Of a stretch of DNA of 64,000 nt, positions 1 through 8,822 are shown piece after piece (positions within the stretch are counted from its first letter, which is position 1; the number at the start of each line of letters is the position of its first letter). The DNA comes from Flammeovirgaceae bacterium (lineage in GTDB: Bacteria; Bacteroidota; Bacteroidia; Cytophagales; Cyclobacteriaceae). The position numbers and the translations under genes are program-made. The stretch is from positions 372,001 to 436,000 of the forward strand of contig JAIYCV010000042.1 of assembly GCA_027487845.1 (NCBI GenBank), given 5' to 3'. The notes under the pieces are model-generated. The model searched no databases, was not told the DNA's origin, and saw nothing but the letters and a program-made list of their open reading frames with translations.

Positions 1-1442
1 GAAACGTTTGCGAAGATAGGGGCCGTTAAAGGAGTTTTTGCATCTCCTTGTGCGTTGTTATCCGACTCAAATCCATTTGAACCTGATTTATCGGCAATGT
101 TAGGATCACGATAAGAAACCAAGAATTGGTTAGATCCTGTATATCCAAAATCAGTATCAAATTCATCATCCCAGCCTCTATAGGCAATCAAATTACTTCC
201 ATTCACAGTTCCGCCAAACCACTCATAAGAATCATCGCCAGAGTAAGAAACTTGGATATTATTAATCTTAGTTGTACTGCCTACGCTACCTAGGGTAAGG
301 CCGTTCAACTCGTTATCAGTCGATAAAGCAATACCTGCAAACTCAATGCGAGCGTATGACAATTCACCGCTATCATCGTTTTCTGTTGTAGTTGCACCTA
401 CTGTTTTAGTTCCAATACCATATTTTCCGTTATCGCCAGTTGGTGCCGATATACCTTCAATTGCTTGATCGGCAGATTGATTGTTTTGAGCAAATCCTAA
501 AATTACTACACCTCCCCAGTCACCATAATTGCGGAAACCTTGAGGCGCACTGGATGTAAAAACAATGGGGCTTGTAGCTGTACCTTTAGCTATGATTTTA
601 GCACCACGGCTAATAATCAGTGCCCCTTTAGTCAATTTGTCTCCAAAAATTACTGTACCCGCCTCAATAGTAAGTACCGCTGGAGCTTGTACATACACAT
701 TACCAGATAATATGTATTTATTATTCTTTGTCCAAGATGTATTTGCTGATATAATACCTGTAACATTAACAGGTGCAGGTAAAGAAACACTTGTAACCGC
801 AGTTGCAAAGCTTGTTAAGTTGTTTACATCTTTTACTGTCAATGTAACAGATCCTGCGCCTGCAGTCGTTCCAGTGTAAGTAACTACAATGTCTCCAGAA
901 GTGGCATTAGCTGCAAGAGGAGTCTTAACAACGGCTGTACCGCCAGTAGCAGTTACAGTCGCAGAGCTAAATTTACCAGGAACGGTTGTCGCGAATGTAA
1001 TATCAACAGGAGTTGTTGTAACTACAGCCGTGGTCGTTGTAGGTGCCGTCACCGTTGGGGAACCAGGAATGGTAATGCTAAGCACCGCTGTGGCAGTACC
1101 GGTCTTTGAATTGTTATCCGTTGTTGTAATAGAAACCGAACCAGCACCAGCTGTAGCACCAGCCGTAAACGTAACCACCACAGACGCTGTTGTCTGGCCA
1201 ACTGTTCCGTCTGTTTTTATCGAAGCTGTACCACCATTAGCAGCTACTGTAGAAGACTTGTACCCACCTGGGATAGTCACTGTAAAAGTGATGTCAGATG
1301 AAGCCCCAGCTTGAACTGCTGTTACTGCAGCGGGCCCAGCTACTGTTGGCGCATCTGGCTTTACCTCGTCTTTACAGGCGTTAAATGCAAATGGCAATGC
1401 AAGTAGCAATGCAAATGCAAGAATGGAATTAAATTTTTTCAT
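1..1442 (-). CDS. Exported Ig-like/beta-helix lipoprotein, partial (3' end outside window)
   Basis: The frame opens at ATG 1442 and stays open to the left edge, giving at least 480 residues; the C-terminus is missing. It starts with a lipoprotein signal peptide (MKKF, hydrophobic stretch, then a lipobox ending FNAC at Cys23), so it is probably anchored in the outer membrane. Two consecutive repeats of about 85 residues, rich in Thr, Val, Ala and Gly, follow (about 40-125 and 130-215) and look like bacterial Ig-like beta domains. The rest (about 215-480) is Gly/Asn-rich with phrases such as GTVIFGDK, GDWGGVVILG and SGDDSYEWFGG, typical of right-handed beta-helix surface proteins. It lies 160 nt downstream of a TonB-dependent receptor on the same strand, and lipoprotein/receptor pairs are common in Bacteroidetes. 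An accessory role in substrate capture is inference; the ligand is unknown. Confidence 0.8.
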   Translation of the reverse strand, partial: MKKFNSILAFALLLALPFAFNACKDEVKPDAPTVAGPAAVTAVQAGASSDITFTVTIPGGYKSSTVAANGGTASIKTDGTVGQTTASVVVTFTAGATAGAGSVSITTTDNNSKTGTATAVLSITIPGSPTVTAPTTTTAVVTTTPVDITFATTVPGKFSSATVTATGGTAVVKTPLAANATSGDIVVTYTGTTAGAGSVTLTVKDVNNLTSFATAVTSVSLPAPVNVTGIISANTSWTKNNKYILSGNVYVQAPAVLTIEAGTVIFGDKLTKGALIISRGAKIIAKGTATSPIVFTSSAPQGFRNYGDWGGVVILGFAQNNQSADQAIEGISAPTGDNGKYGIGTKTVGATTTENDDSGELSYARIEFAGIALSTDNELNGLTLGSVGSTTKINNIQVSYSGDDSYEWFGGTVNGSNLIAYRGWDDEFDTDFGYTGSNQFLVSYRDPNIADKSGSNGFESDNNAQGDAKTPLTAPIFANV

Positions 1443-1602
1443 GTTTATTTTTTTAGTTGAAATTAATACAAAGCTAGATGGAAGCTATTACCTAAATATT
1501 ACCAGTGTGTTAGCAGTAATTTAATTAAACAGATTGAACCGCTGCTTTTAATGAAAATATCCACTCAAACTTAATTTGACTGGCTATTATCTTAACATTA
1601 AC

Positions 1603-4440
1603 TTAAAGTTTCCAGATCACCCCTAGTGTAGTATACTGACCAAATTTATAAGCCTGAATAACCTCGTCAACATCTGTAATTTCTTTATCACGATTGGAGT
1701 CTTGAATAAGCCTGTACTGCTGGTTAATAATGTCTTGAATACCAAATCTTAATTCGAAATGTTGATTGATTTCCTTGGTAATTGTTAAGTCAACCTGATT
1801 TCTTGGCATTTCATACTGATTTGGATTTGCGTCTTTATCTCCTACAGCAAAAATTCGCTTTCCAAAAACATTGTACTGAAGGCTCATCTGGAATCCTTTG
1901 TCAGGATGGTTGTAATATGCTCCTGCATTAAACACATACGGAGATTGCCCTTGCAATGCACGATTTTTGTCCAGGTTACTTAAGCTTGCTGGCAGTTCCA
2001 CTTCGCTGCTAATTAGAGCCCCGTTAAGAACAAGTGTGATTTTATTTAGAAATGGAGATGTTAAGTTTTGGAGTGACTTTCTGGCTTCTGCCTCCACGCC
2101 ATAAGCTGTGGCCTTATCGGCATTGATATATCCGTATCTCAAGTTCGAGCCAGGAGATAAGTATTGCTCAATCGGATTCTTAAAGTTTTTATAAAATACG
2201 CCAAAAGAGATTTTTTCCGCAGGTGTTGGGTACAGTTCCCAACTCAAGTCAATGTTATCGATCTCGGCTGTCTTCAAGTCTTTATTCCCAAAAATATCTG
2301 CGTTCCGATCAAAATCATAAAAGTTAAAAGGGGCGAGTTCCCTAAATACCGGGCGATTAACTGTTTTGCTGTACGCAACTCTCAAATACATCTTTTCTGT
2401 AACATTATACGAGAGATTCAAAAATGGCATAGGAACAGTCAACGGGCTATTGGTAACTTGGGTTTTTGCGCCCGTAGCCTGATAGACGTCAATTTTTTGG
2501 GTGTTGCTTTCAACACGCAAGCCAGCAGACAGTCTGAACTTATCAGCAAACGGTGTAACAATTCCTGCATATCCTGCCAGTAACGTATTTTGGCCATCAT
2601 ATCTGTCAAATAAATCGGGTCCTGTGTTGGTTCCTTCTTCCAGAATGAACTTTGTGCCAACGTTTTGAGGTGTAAAAACCTGATCAAATGGTTTTTCCAA
2701 AAGTGAATTGTCAATTGCGTTGTTGTTCAGCCATTTATAGGAAATCCATCGGGCATTAAAGGTTCTATCTTTCTTCTCTAAATAGTAACCACCTATTATT
2801 TTAGCCTGTTTATTTTCTTCCGCTTCCGTATTGAGTTTGATTTCAAGATTTCCCGCAGCAGAAAGTACATCCTCATTTAGCTTAGAGTAAAATCTACCCG
2901 CGTCAAAAGAGCTTGCTCCTGGTGGAATAACAATTGAAAAAGGATCTTTTGAACCTTTCACTCTCTGAGACCTTATCCTTCTATAATCAGGTTGATTTGC
3001 ACTCGTATTATTATAACCAAAAATCCAATTGAAGCTAATGGCATCAGTCAAACTATGCTTGCCAGACAATTGTCCAGAATAAATACTTCTTCCAAAATAG
3101 TTAAGAGATTCATTATTTACATCATAACCTTGCGCATCATCCGTTCCTGTTCTGATGGTTGATTGGTTCTGTCCTTGTTGGTTGTAAAAATTTCTAAACT
3201 CAATTCTGTTGCTCGGGTTAATTTGAAATGTGAAATTGCTTACAATTCCTATTCTATTTGTTTTGGTGAAACGCACATCATTGAATTTATAACGAGCTGT
3301 GCTTTTTTGAGCAGAAGCAGAAAATACATCATAATAATTCTGGCTCAACTCTAGTTTTTGGTTCGTCTCTGCAAACGAGATGGATGTAATATTTTGCAGT
3401 TTTGACTGTTCGCCAATGTTAATTGTTCTGGCTATGTCAACATTCATTCTAAAGTCGGGCGATGCCGTTAGACTTCTGGTTCCCCATGTATTGGGAAGAA
3501 GTTTTGTTGCATTAATCAAAGTTGCTTGCTCGGTCGCGTTCGATAGAGATAACGTGCGTAGGTTAACCGATGGAAAGGAAGAAGGAAGTGCCCTTGTTCC
3601 ATCATCAGAACCAAGCCAATCAGTGCCACCCTTTTCAGAGCCTAATTTTACGTCAGCGCCTGTAGTTGCATTGCGTAAGCTCCCAGAAACTGAAATTGAA
3701 AATGAGTTTTCATCTACGACACTTTTGGTGTAAATACTTACGACAGCACCCGCAAACTCGCCTTGAAGCTCTGGCGAACCTGACTTATAAACCAGCATTC
3801 TATCCAGCATGTTGCTGGGTATTAGATCAAAAGAAAATGCTTTCGAGTCCACCTCAGAACTTGGCGCGATTATTCCGTTCAGAAGCACGGTACTGTATCG
3901 CTCACTTAAACCACGCACATTAATAAACCTGTTTCCAATAATAGTTACGCCTGGCACTCTTCGAATAACTTGTGCTGCATCTCGATCTTGAGATAATTTT
4001 ATTTGCTGAGACGAAATCCCGACCGCAATAAGATCTGCTTTTTTTAATTCTGTTACAACTGAAACGTCTGTATCGGTAACTCGCCCGGCCGAAACAGTGA
4101 CTGCCTGTAGTTCGGTGGCTTCTTCTTTAATTGTCGTGTTGACGATCGTTGTTTGATCTGGATAAACCTCTATGTTAGGTATCGTCTTGGTTACGTACGA
4201 AAGGTAGGTTACCACTAGGTTGTATTTACCCGCCTTTACTTTCGGGATCATATAATTGCCCTCAACGTCAGTCGCAGCACCTATCGAAGTGCCCTCTATA
4301 ACAATGTTTCCGCCAATAATGGCTTCTCCATTTTTTTCATCTTTGATAACACCTTTTATAGTTCCAACTTGAGCGAACGCTGCTGAGAAAAATAGAAACA
4401 GAACTAGTGTAAGAATTGATTTGTAGAGATTTTGTCTCAT
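1603..4440 (-). CDS. TonB-dependent outer-membrane receptor with CarboxypepD_reg-like domain
   Basis: This 945-residue protein has a signal peptide (cleavage near AFAQ, about residue 24). A carboxypeptidase-D regulatory-like beta-sandwich follows (about 26-110; GTIKGVIKDEKNGEAIIGG and later GKYNLVVTYLSY). A TonB plug domain comes next (about 135-240; QVIRRVPGVTIIGNRFINVRG) and then a long beta-barrel ending in an aromatic/hydrophobic tail (TTLGVIWKL). Such receptors import large or scarce ligands across the outer membrane using TonB/ExbBD energy. It is followed by the lipoprotein at 1-1442 and is probably co-transcribed or co-regulated with it. It lacks the SusC signature features and has no SusD neighbour, so a glycan-utilisation role is not supported. 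The substrate is unknown; PhoB-like repeats upstream weakly suggest a phosphate-limitation response. Confidence 0.92.
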   Translation of the reverse strand: MRQNLYKSILTLVLFLFFSAAFAQVGTIKGVIKDEKNGEAIIGGNIVIEGTSIGAATDVEGNYMIPKVKAGKYNLVVTYLSYVTKTIPNIEVYPDQTTIVNTTIKEEATELQAVTVSAGRVTDTDVSVVTELKKADLIAVGISSQQIKLSQDRDAAQVIRRVPGVTIIGNRFINVRGLSERYSTVLLNGIIAPSSEVDSKAFSFDLIPSNMLDRMLVYKSGSPELQGEFAGAVVSIYTKSVVDENSFSISVSGSLRNATTGADVKLGSEKGGTDWLGSDDGTRALPSSFPSVNLRTLSLSNATEQATLINATKLLPNTWGTRSLTASPDFRMNVDIARTINIGEQSKLQNITSISFAETNQKLELSQNYYDVFSASAQKSTARYKFNDVRFTKTNRIGIVSNFTFQINPSNRIEFRNFYNQQGQNQSTIRTGTDDAQGYDVNNESLNYFGRSIYSGQLSGKHSLTDAISFNWIFGYNNTSANQPDYRRIRSQRVKGSKDPFSIVIPPGASSFDAGRFYSKLNEDVLSAAGNLEIKLNTEAEENKQAKIIGGYYLEKKDRTFNARWISYKWLNNNAIDNSLLEKPFDQVFTPQNVGTKFILEEGTNTGPDLFDRYDGQNTLLAGYAGIVTPFADKFRLSAGLRVESNTQKIDVYQATGAKTQVTNSPLTVPMPFLNLSYNVTEKMYLRVAYSKTVNRPVFRELAPFNFYDFDRNADIFGNKDLKTAEIDNIDLSWELYPTPAEKISFGVFYKNFKNPIEQYLSPGSNLRYGYINADKATAYGVEAEARKSLQNLTSPFLNKITLVLNGALISSEVELPASLSNLDKNRALQGQSPYVFNAGAYYNHPDKGFQMSLQYNVFGKRIFAVGDKDANPNQYEMPRNQVDLTITKEINQHFELRFGIQDIINQQYRLIQDSNRDKEITDVDEVIQAYKFGQYTTLGVIWKL

Positions 4441-4491
4441 AAGTAATAGTTTGTTACAAAAGTCGCTACGACATATTACCTAAGCGGGTCG

Positions 4492-4513
4492 TCAATGTTA
4501 AGAAATTATTAAG
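4492..4513 (-). promoter_or_regulatory. 11-bp direct repeats upstream of the receptor (PhoB/OmpR-type box candidate)
   Basis: On the minus strand this holds two head-to-tail 11-bp units, CTTAATAATTT and CTTAACATTGA, ending about 52 nt before the receptor start codon. Similar 11-bp spaced units on the plus strand occur at 4604-4635 (ACAT, ACAT and AAAT cores at 4607, 4618 and 4629). Another pair lies at 1591-1609 (CTTAACAT, CTTAAAGT), upstream of the lipoprotein. OmpR/PhoB-family regulators bind tandem 11-bp repeats, so a shared response regulator is a reasonable inference. The sequence is A/T rich and chance occurrence is possible. Confidence 0.35.
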
Positions 4514-4710
4514 GAGTCTGGAAGCAGCAATAGTTCACCCTACTGATTTTTGCTGAATTTTAAACTTAAGTGTGCAAATAGGGGCTTCCGCGTCAATCAA
4601 TCGCTAACATTGGCTTGACATTAGCTTAAAATGGGAAATATTGAGTTAACTTGCCTTCCGCGGGCTGTTCTTTGACTATCGTAAACAAGAATATAACTCA
4701 GCCACCAAAT

Positions 4711-5700
4711 CTACTTACTGATCGGTATTTTAGATAATAATACCTTAATTATATCCGCGGTTTTTACATTATCCGCTTCTGCCTCATAATTGAGCAAAAT
4801 ACGATGCCCCATCACGTCACGAGCAATCTCTTTGATGTCTTCGGGAAGCACATAATCGCGGCCATCAAAATAAGCAATTGCCTTTGCTGCTAAATTCAAG
4901 TTGATGCTAGCACGAGGCGATGCCCCAAACTGGATGTATTGTGCTTCGTGGTCTAGTTTATATTCCTTCGGCTTTCTGGTGGCGCTCACCAGCTCAATAA
5001 TGTACTTCTCTAACGACTCTGAGATCTTCACTTTATTCACCTCCCCGCGGATCGCAAAAATATCTTCTTTGGTAAGCACCGTGTTTACCTGAAAATCAAA
5101 TTGCATGTTAGAAATTCTGCGCATAATCTCTAATTCCTGATCCTTCGTTGGGTAGTCGACAAATACTTTCATCATAAATCGGTCTACCTGCGCTTCTGGC
5201 AACGGATAAGTTCCTTCCTGATCGACAGGGTTTTGCGTTGCTAAAACCAAGAATGGTTTATCCAACGTAAACGTGGTTTCTCCAATAGTGACTTGTTTTT
5301 CCTGCATGGCCTCTAACAGAGCCGATTGCACCTTGGCGGGAGATCTGTTGATCTCATCGGCCAGAATAATATTGGCGAAAATAGGGCCTTTCTTCACTTC
5401 GAATTTTCCATCTTTCTGATTGTAGATCATCGTTCCCACTAAATCCGCGGGAAGTAAATCGGGTGTAAATTGAATGCGTTGAAAATCTAAATGGAGCACC
5501 CTGGCGAGGGTACTTATGGTTAAGGTTTTCGCAAGACCAGGAACGCCTTCCAACAAAATATGACCATTCGTAAAAAGACCGGCTAACAATCGATTTACCA
5601 TATATTCTTGTCCTACAACCACTTTACCTACCTCAGTAAAGACTTCTTTTATCTTTTTTTGATGTTCTTGATGTAATTCGGTTGTTCCTGCAAACGCCAT
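4711..5700 (-). CDS. MoxR-family AAA+ ATPase
   Basis: This 329-residue protein has a Walker A motif (GVPGLAKT, about 54-61), a Walker B motif (ILADEINR, about 112-119) and the pre-sensor phrase LLEAMQEKQVTIG. It also has a sensor 1 region (LVLATQNPVDQEGTYPLPEA) and a C-terminal lid helical domain. This is the normal length and pattern for MoxR ATPases, which act as chaperones activating metalloenzymes or VWA-domain protein complexes. MoxR genes usually precede DUF58, VWA and BatA/BatD genes. Here the downstream neighbour is an unrelated receptor 270 nt away and the upstream 318 nt is non-coding, so the gene is an orphan and its partner cannot be inferred from context. Confidence 0.93.
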   Translation of the reverse strand: MAFAGTTELHQEHQKKIKEVFTEVGKVVVGQEYMVNRLLAGLFTNGHILLEGVPGLAKTLTISTLARVLHLDFQRIQFTPDLLPADLVGTMIYNQKDGKFEVKKGPIFANIILADEINRSPAKVQSALLEAMQEKQVTIGETTFTLDKPFLVLATQNPVDQEGTYPLPEAQVDRFMMKVFVDYPTKDQELEIMRRISNMQFDFQVNTVLTKEDIFAIRGEVNKVKISESLEKYIIELVSATRKPKEYKLDHEAQYIQFGASPRASINLNLAAKAIAYFDGRDYVLPEDIKEIARDVMGHRILLNYEAEADNVKTADIIKVLLSKIPISK

Positions 5701-6018
5701 AATTGCTAAAAATTAAGATGTAAATTTAACATCATTTATTCTTTCTGGATACTTCTTAACTAATTTTTGATTCTTATAAAAAGTGTCTCCGTTATTGAAA
5801 TCAATTACTTGATGGGTGTTTTGGATCCATTTTTTCTCCACCTGGGAATAGTTTGTGTGTCAATTTGGCTGAAATTCTTGTTTTGATTAGGTTCGCCATT
5901 CCTTCGGGTATCCTTCGGGTAACCTCTAAGTAAGCTTCGATTGAGACTAAAGTGAATTTCTGGCAGGGTCGCGAACCGTTCTAAAGCGCTTAAACTAAGT
6001 TCAATAAGTTTAGTTATC
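5701..6018. other. Non-coding stretch with a short tandem repeat
   Basis: No convincing gene is visible in these 318 nt. They contain a tandem duplication of an 11-bp unit of the form CCTTCGGGTA(A/T) near 5912-5935. Close to the end of the upstream gene there is a weak 6-bp inverted repeat (AACTAA/TTAGTT near 5990-6015) without a clear T-tract. An open frame across this stretch (5805-6035) has low-complexity composition and no recognisable features. Confidence 0.4.
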
Positions 6019-6366
6019 CTATGCACCCTGATCAATCCAGCATAGGATCAATGCTTTTTGATGGCTGGAAAGCTGACCGCCCGCACTGCCTGAAGGGGGC
6101 ATCGCCCCATTTTGCAGCTGAAAAGGGATGTCGGATTTGGTAGGGCTAATCTCCTTCCAATTCGTTAAGTAGGGGATTAAATTGTTATCGTGATTGTGGC
6201 ACTTGGCGTATGAACACTTTGTTTCAAAAATAAGGTGGATATCCTTCGAGAAACTAATTGCGGTTTCAGGGGTACAGGGCCGTTCCACTTCTGCTGTGCC
6301 AATGTCCTTATACTCGCACGAAGCGAACAATAAAAAAGCAATTACAAACTGTTGGGACTTTGTCAT
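6019..6366 (-). CDS. Small lipoprotein with CX4CH haem-c-type motif
   Basis: This 115-residue protein starts with a lipoprotein signal peptide (MTKSQQFVIAFLLFASC, lipobox LFASC at Cys17). The phrase FETKCSYAKCHN has a CXXXXCH arrangement, a spacing seen in many Bacteroidetes cytochrome-c-like lipoproteins in place of CXXCH. The later phrase GAMPPSG offers a plausible distal Met ligand, as in class I mono-haem cytochromes. It is therefore read as a membrane-anchored c-type cytochrome-like domain facing the periplasm or cell surface; covalent haem binding is inferred. It starts 2 nt after the stop of the 140-residue gene upstream, so the two are probably translated from one mRNA. Confidence 0.75.
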   Translation of the reverse strand: MTKSQQFVIAFLLFASCEYKDIGTAEVERPCTPETAISFSKDIHLIFETKCSYAKCHNHDNNLIPYLTNWKEISPTKSDIPFQLQNGAMPPSGSAGGQLSSHQKALILCWIDQGA

Positions 6367-6368
6367 TA

Positions 6369-6791
6369 TTACTTTGCAGAACCATCTAACAATGTATTCA
6401 GGTTTATGTTCAAAACTTCGCTAAATGACGAATCTACCGCTTCACTCAAATTACTTTTCATTTTATGCCAAACGTTCTTCTTATAGTCGTAGACAAACCC
6501 TTCTTGCACTTCATAATCCTTCATCAGGTTCAATACCTTGGCAGTATCTTTTTTCACACCTGTTGAATGCGTTACTTCAATTATCAAAAATGTTTTTTCA
6601 AGCTTATGATCGTACAACAAAATATCAGGAGCAGGACTTGTTTGCCCTTCATCGATCATTGTTTCGGGATACGGAAAAAGAGCTGTTCGATTTTTCAGAT
6701 AAATTTCAGTCAAGCCGTGGATTAGTCTCGTAACAATTGCCTGATGTTCCTTTGGCGCGTTCCTCCACTGAATGATCAAATTGTCTTGCAT
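6369..6791 (-). CDS. Uma2-like / PD-(D/E)XK-fold hypothetical protein
   Basis: This 140-residue soluble protein has the phrase SPAPDILLYD, then FLIIEVTHSTGVKKD about 15 residues later, then an amphipathic KVLNLMKDYEVQEGFVYD helix-strand. The order PD, (I/V)IEV, kD and Y resembles Uma2-family proteins, which have a restriction-endonuclease-like fold. The canonical second acidic/Lys pair is not clear (E-V-T rather than E-x-K), so nuclease activity is doubtful. The gene is immediately upstream of, and apparently coupled to, the CX4CH lipoprotein, an odd pairing of a cytoplasmic and an exported protein. The function is unknown and the family call is tentative. Confidence 0.7.
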   Translation of the reverse strand: MQDNLIIQWRNAPKEHQAIVTRLIHGLTEIYLKNRTALFPYPETMIDEGQTSPAPDILLYDHKLEKTFLIIEVTHSTGVKKDTAKVLNLMKDYEVQEGFVYDYKKNVWHKMKSNLSEAVDSSFSEVLNINLNTLLDGSAK

Positions 6792-6836
6792 TGCTTTTGC
6801 AATTAGTTGGTAAAGCTAAAAACAAAACACCTTCCC

Positions 6837-8207
6837 TTAAAATTGTACCACCTCTACACCTTTGGGGTTTATCAAATATGAATTCACTAAATGCTGCACT
6901 ACCCGGTTGTCTTTACTTAACCGAATGAAATTTTTTGCACTTTCAAAATCACTTATTTTTTCTTGGTGGTCGTAAAAGCCAAAGCCCAAATAATTTCCTT
7001 TTTCTACCAATACCAGTGAACGTTCACCGTCTTCGCGCCCCTGTCCGATAATAGCCGCTGAACTACCCGATTCAAAAAAAGAATCGATGGCCTGCTGCAC
7101 CTTCTTATTATATTTTTTGGTCTTCTCTACCCCTTGGCAGGCACCTCTGCATGCGCCCGTCTGATGGCTGAAACACAAACCCTTAGCCACTTGCAGGCCA
7201 CTCAGCTTAGGGCAGAGATCATATTCTTTCACTTTCTCCCACATGAAATTCCATGCCTCGCCTTTTGACGGAAAAGTAATGAGCGGTTTTGTTCCTCTCG
7301 AAACGGCATTCACAGAAAAGCGCAAGTACCCGTTTCTATCTTCATAATCAAACACACCCCACTCCTCCACTTTAAACTTCTGCGCAAGGTTATATTTTGG
7401 CCACAATCGTCTTATTTCCTGCGATTCTAAAATCAGGGCTATTAATTCATTTCCAGTAAGCTCATACATAATATTGCAGATCTCATTTCTGATGTTCGAT
7501 CGGTTCCATTCCTTTGCCTCGCCACTAAAATGACTGGTAATCCGCTTTTTAATGTTGATGGCCTTGCCTACATAAATTACCGTGCCCTTGGCATCCAGAA
7601 AATAATAAACCCCCGCTTTGTTTGGCAGTTTATCGTAATCCGCTTTGTCGAGGTTAGACGGCAAGGTTGCTTCACCAGAGTTTCTTTTTATCGACTTTGC
7701 AATTACTCCTTGCTGATCGCGCTTCAGCAGAATATCAAAAATCTTAGCCGTGGCGTGGGCGTCACCCAATGCCCTGTGTCTGTTTGGTATTTTTATCCCA
7801 AAGCTTTCTGCCAACGCCCCGAGGCTGTACGAATCGAGTCCGGGAACAATTTTTCTGCTCAGGCGCACGGTACACAATTTCTTTGTTTGCCACTGAATCC
7901 CCGCCAGTTCAAACTCCCGTTTAAGAAAACTATGGTCGAAGTGGGCATTGTGGGCAACGAAAACCCGATCCTTTAGCCATTCGTAAATCTCCTCGGCTAC
8001 ATCCTCAAAAGTAGGCGCCTCCTCCACCATGGCGGTAGTAATTCCCGTAAGGCCAGTAATAAAATTGGGTATCGCTCTTCCTGGATTTATAAGCGTGCTA
8101 AATTTATCGGTAATCCGACTGCCATCGAAATGATAGATTGCCACCTCCGTTACCCGATGGTGTTGGGCATAACCTCCGGTAGTTTCTATATCAACAATGG
8201 CGTACAT
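6837..8207 (-). CDS. DEDDh 3'-5' exonuclease fused to GIY-YIG nuclease domain
   Basis: This 456-residue protein has two nuclease modules. Residues 1-170 are a DnaQ/PolC-epsilon-like exonuclease: motif I DIETTGG (Asp6, Glu8), motif II VAHNAHFDHSFL and motif III HRALGDAHATAKIF, the DEDDh pattern. Residues about 192-275 are a UvrC-type GIY-YIG domain (AGVYYFLDAKGTVIYVGKA followed by IKKRITSHF). The C-terminal about 170 residues have a Cys cluster (GLCFSHQTGACRGACQG), as in the UvrC/Cho family. Such fusions are annotated in many bacteria as an exonuclease/UvrC-like (Cho-like) protein and are thought to act in DNA repair. It appears to be a single-gene unit, divergent from the holin-like gene. The domain call is strong; the physiological role is inferred. 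Confidence 0.93.
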   Translation of the reverse strand: MYAIVDIETTGGYAQHHRVTEVAIYHFDGSRITDKFSTLINPGRAIPNFITGLTGITTAMVEEAPTFEDVAEEIYEWLKDRVFVAHNAHFDHSFLKREFELAGIQWQTKKLCTVRLSRKIVPGLDSYSLGALAESFGIKIPNRHRALGDAHATAKIFDILLKRDQQGVIAKSIKRNSGEATLPSNLDKADYDKLPNKAGVYYFLDAKGTVIYVGKAINIKKRITSHFSGEAKEWNRSNIRNEICNIMYELTGNELIALILESQEIRRLWPKYNLAQKFKVEEWGVFDYEDRNGYLRFSVNAVSRGTKPLITFPSKGEAWNFMWEKVKEYDLCPKLSGLQVAKGLCFSHQTGACRGACQGVEKTKKYNKKVQQAIDSFFESGSSAAIIGQGREDGERSLVLVEKGNYLGFGFYDHQEKISDFESAKNFIRLSKDNRVVQHLVNSYLINPKGVEVVQF

Positions 8208-8306
8208 AATGAGTTTACGAAAGTAGGGCTTGTGAAACCAAGATAAAAGGAGATATTGAATTTAAATTTGAAGCTATTTTTTGACAGTAAACTGGATATT
8301 ACAACT

Positions 8307-8657
8307 ATGAACAGCATCATAAAGTTCTTCCTTACCGGGTTAGCAGTTTTACTAACTGCTTACTTGTTACCGGGTGTGCATGTTGAAAACTATGGACAAG
8401 CATTGCTGGTGGCATTAGTACTGTCTATTGCAAATGTAATTGTAAAGCCCATTCTTATACTATTTACCATCCCCCTTACTGTGCTTTCGCTTGGCCTTTT
8501 TCTATTGGTAATCAACGCAATAATTATTTTGATGGTAGATTACTTTGTACCGGGTTTTTCAGTAGACGGGTTTTGGTGGGCACTGGCTTTTAGCTTAATC
8601 CTGTCGGTTTTCAACAGTATGTTTTCTGACTTGACCAAAGAATCTAAGAAAGAGTAA
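8307..8657 (+). CDS. Phage-holin-4_2/YvlD-like small membrane protein
   Basis: This 116-residue protein is almost entirely hydrophobic, with about four membrane segments (IIKFFLTGLAVLLTAYLLPG, ALLVALVLSIANVIVKPIL, LTVLSLGLFLLVINAIIIL and WWALAFSLILSVFN). The pattern LPGV, NxxVKPIL, PLTxLxLGLFLLVINA matches the chromosomal Phage_holin_4_2 (YvlD-like) family, whose function is not established. A longer frame extends upstream to 8256, but ATG 8307 directly precedes the first membrane helix and gives the family's usual length, so it is preferred. The gene ends about 100 nt before a strong terminator hairpin. Confidence 0.85.
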   Translation: MNSIIKFFLTGLAVLLTAYLLPGVHVENYGQALLVALVLSIANVIVKPILILFTIPLTVLSLGLFLLVINAIIILMVDYFVPGFSVDGFWWALAFSLILSVFNSMFSDLTKESKKE

Positions 8658-8758
8658 GCTCATTATTTGATTAACGGCTTTCAAAAATAGCTTTTAACAA
8701 ATCCGTTAATGGTGTTTGCCTTTTATGTTAAGTAGACAACGGATGAGAAATTTGGGAT

Positions 8759-8794
8759 AAAATAAAAAGCCTCATTGCTGAGGCTTTTTATTTT
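8759..8794 (+). terminator. Intrinsic terminator after the holin-like gene
   Basis: A perfect 16-bp stem (AAAATAAAAAGCCTCA pairing with TGAGGCTTTTTATTTT) closes on a TTGC loop and ends in a T-rich tract. The A-rich left arm means it could work in either direction. It separates the holin-like gene from the histidine kinase, so the kinase start must lie beyond it. Confidence 0.85.
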
Positions 8795-8822
8795 ACTTTG
8801 TGTTCCTTTCAATGGATTGCTT

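Noticed and set aside
2164-2583. 139-residue frame antisense to the TonB receptor, and similar antisense frames in other large genes
   Set aside because: All are antisense shadows of a strongly supported coding sequence.
5805-6035. 76-residue minus-strand frame overlapping the end of the CX4CH lipoprotein gene
   Set aside because: Low-complexity basic composition, contains the tandem-repeat translation (RGYPKDTRR), no motif, no promoter; treated as non-coding.
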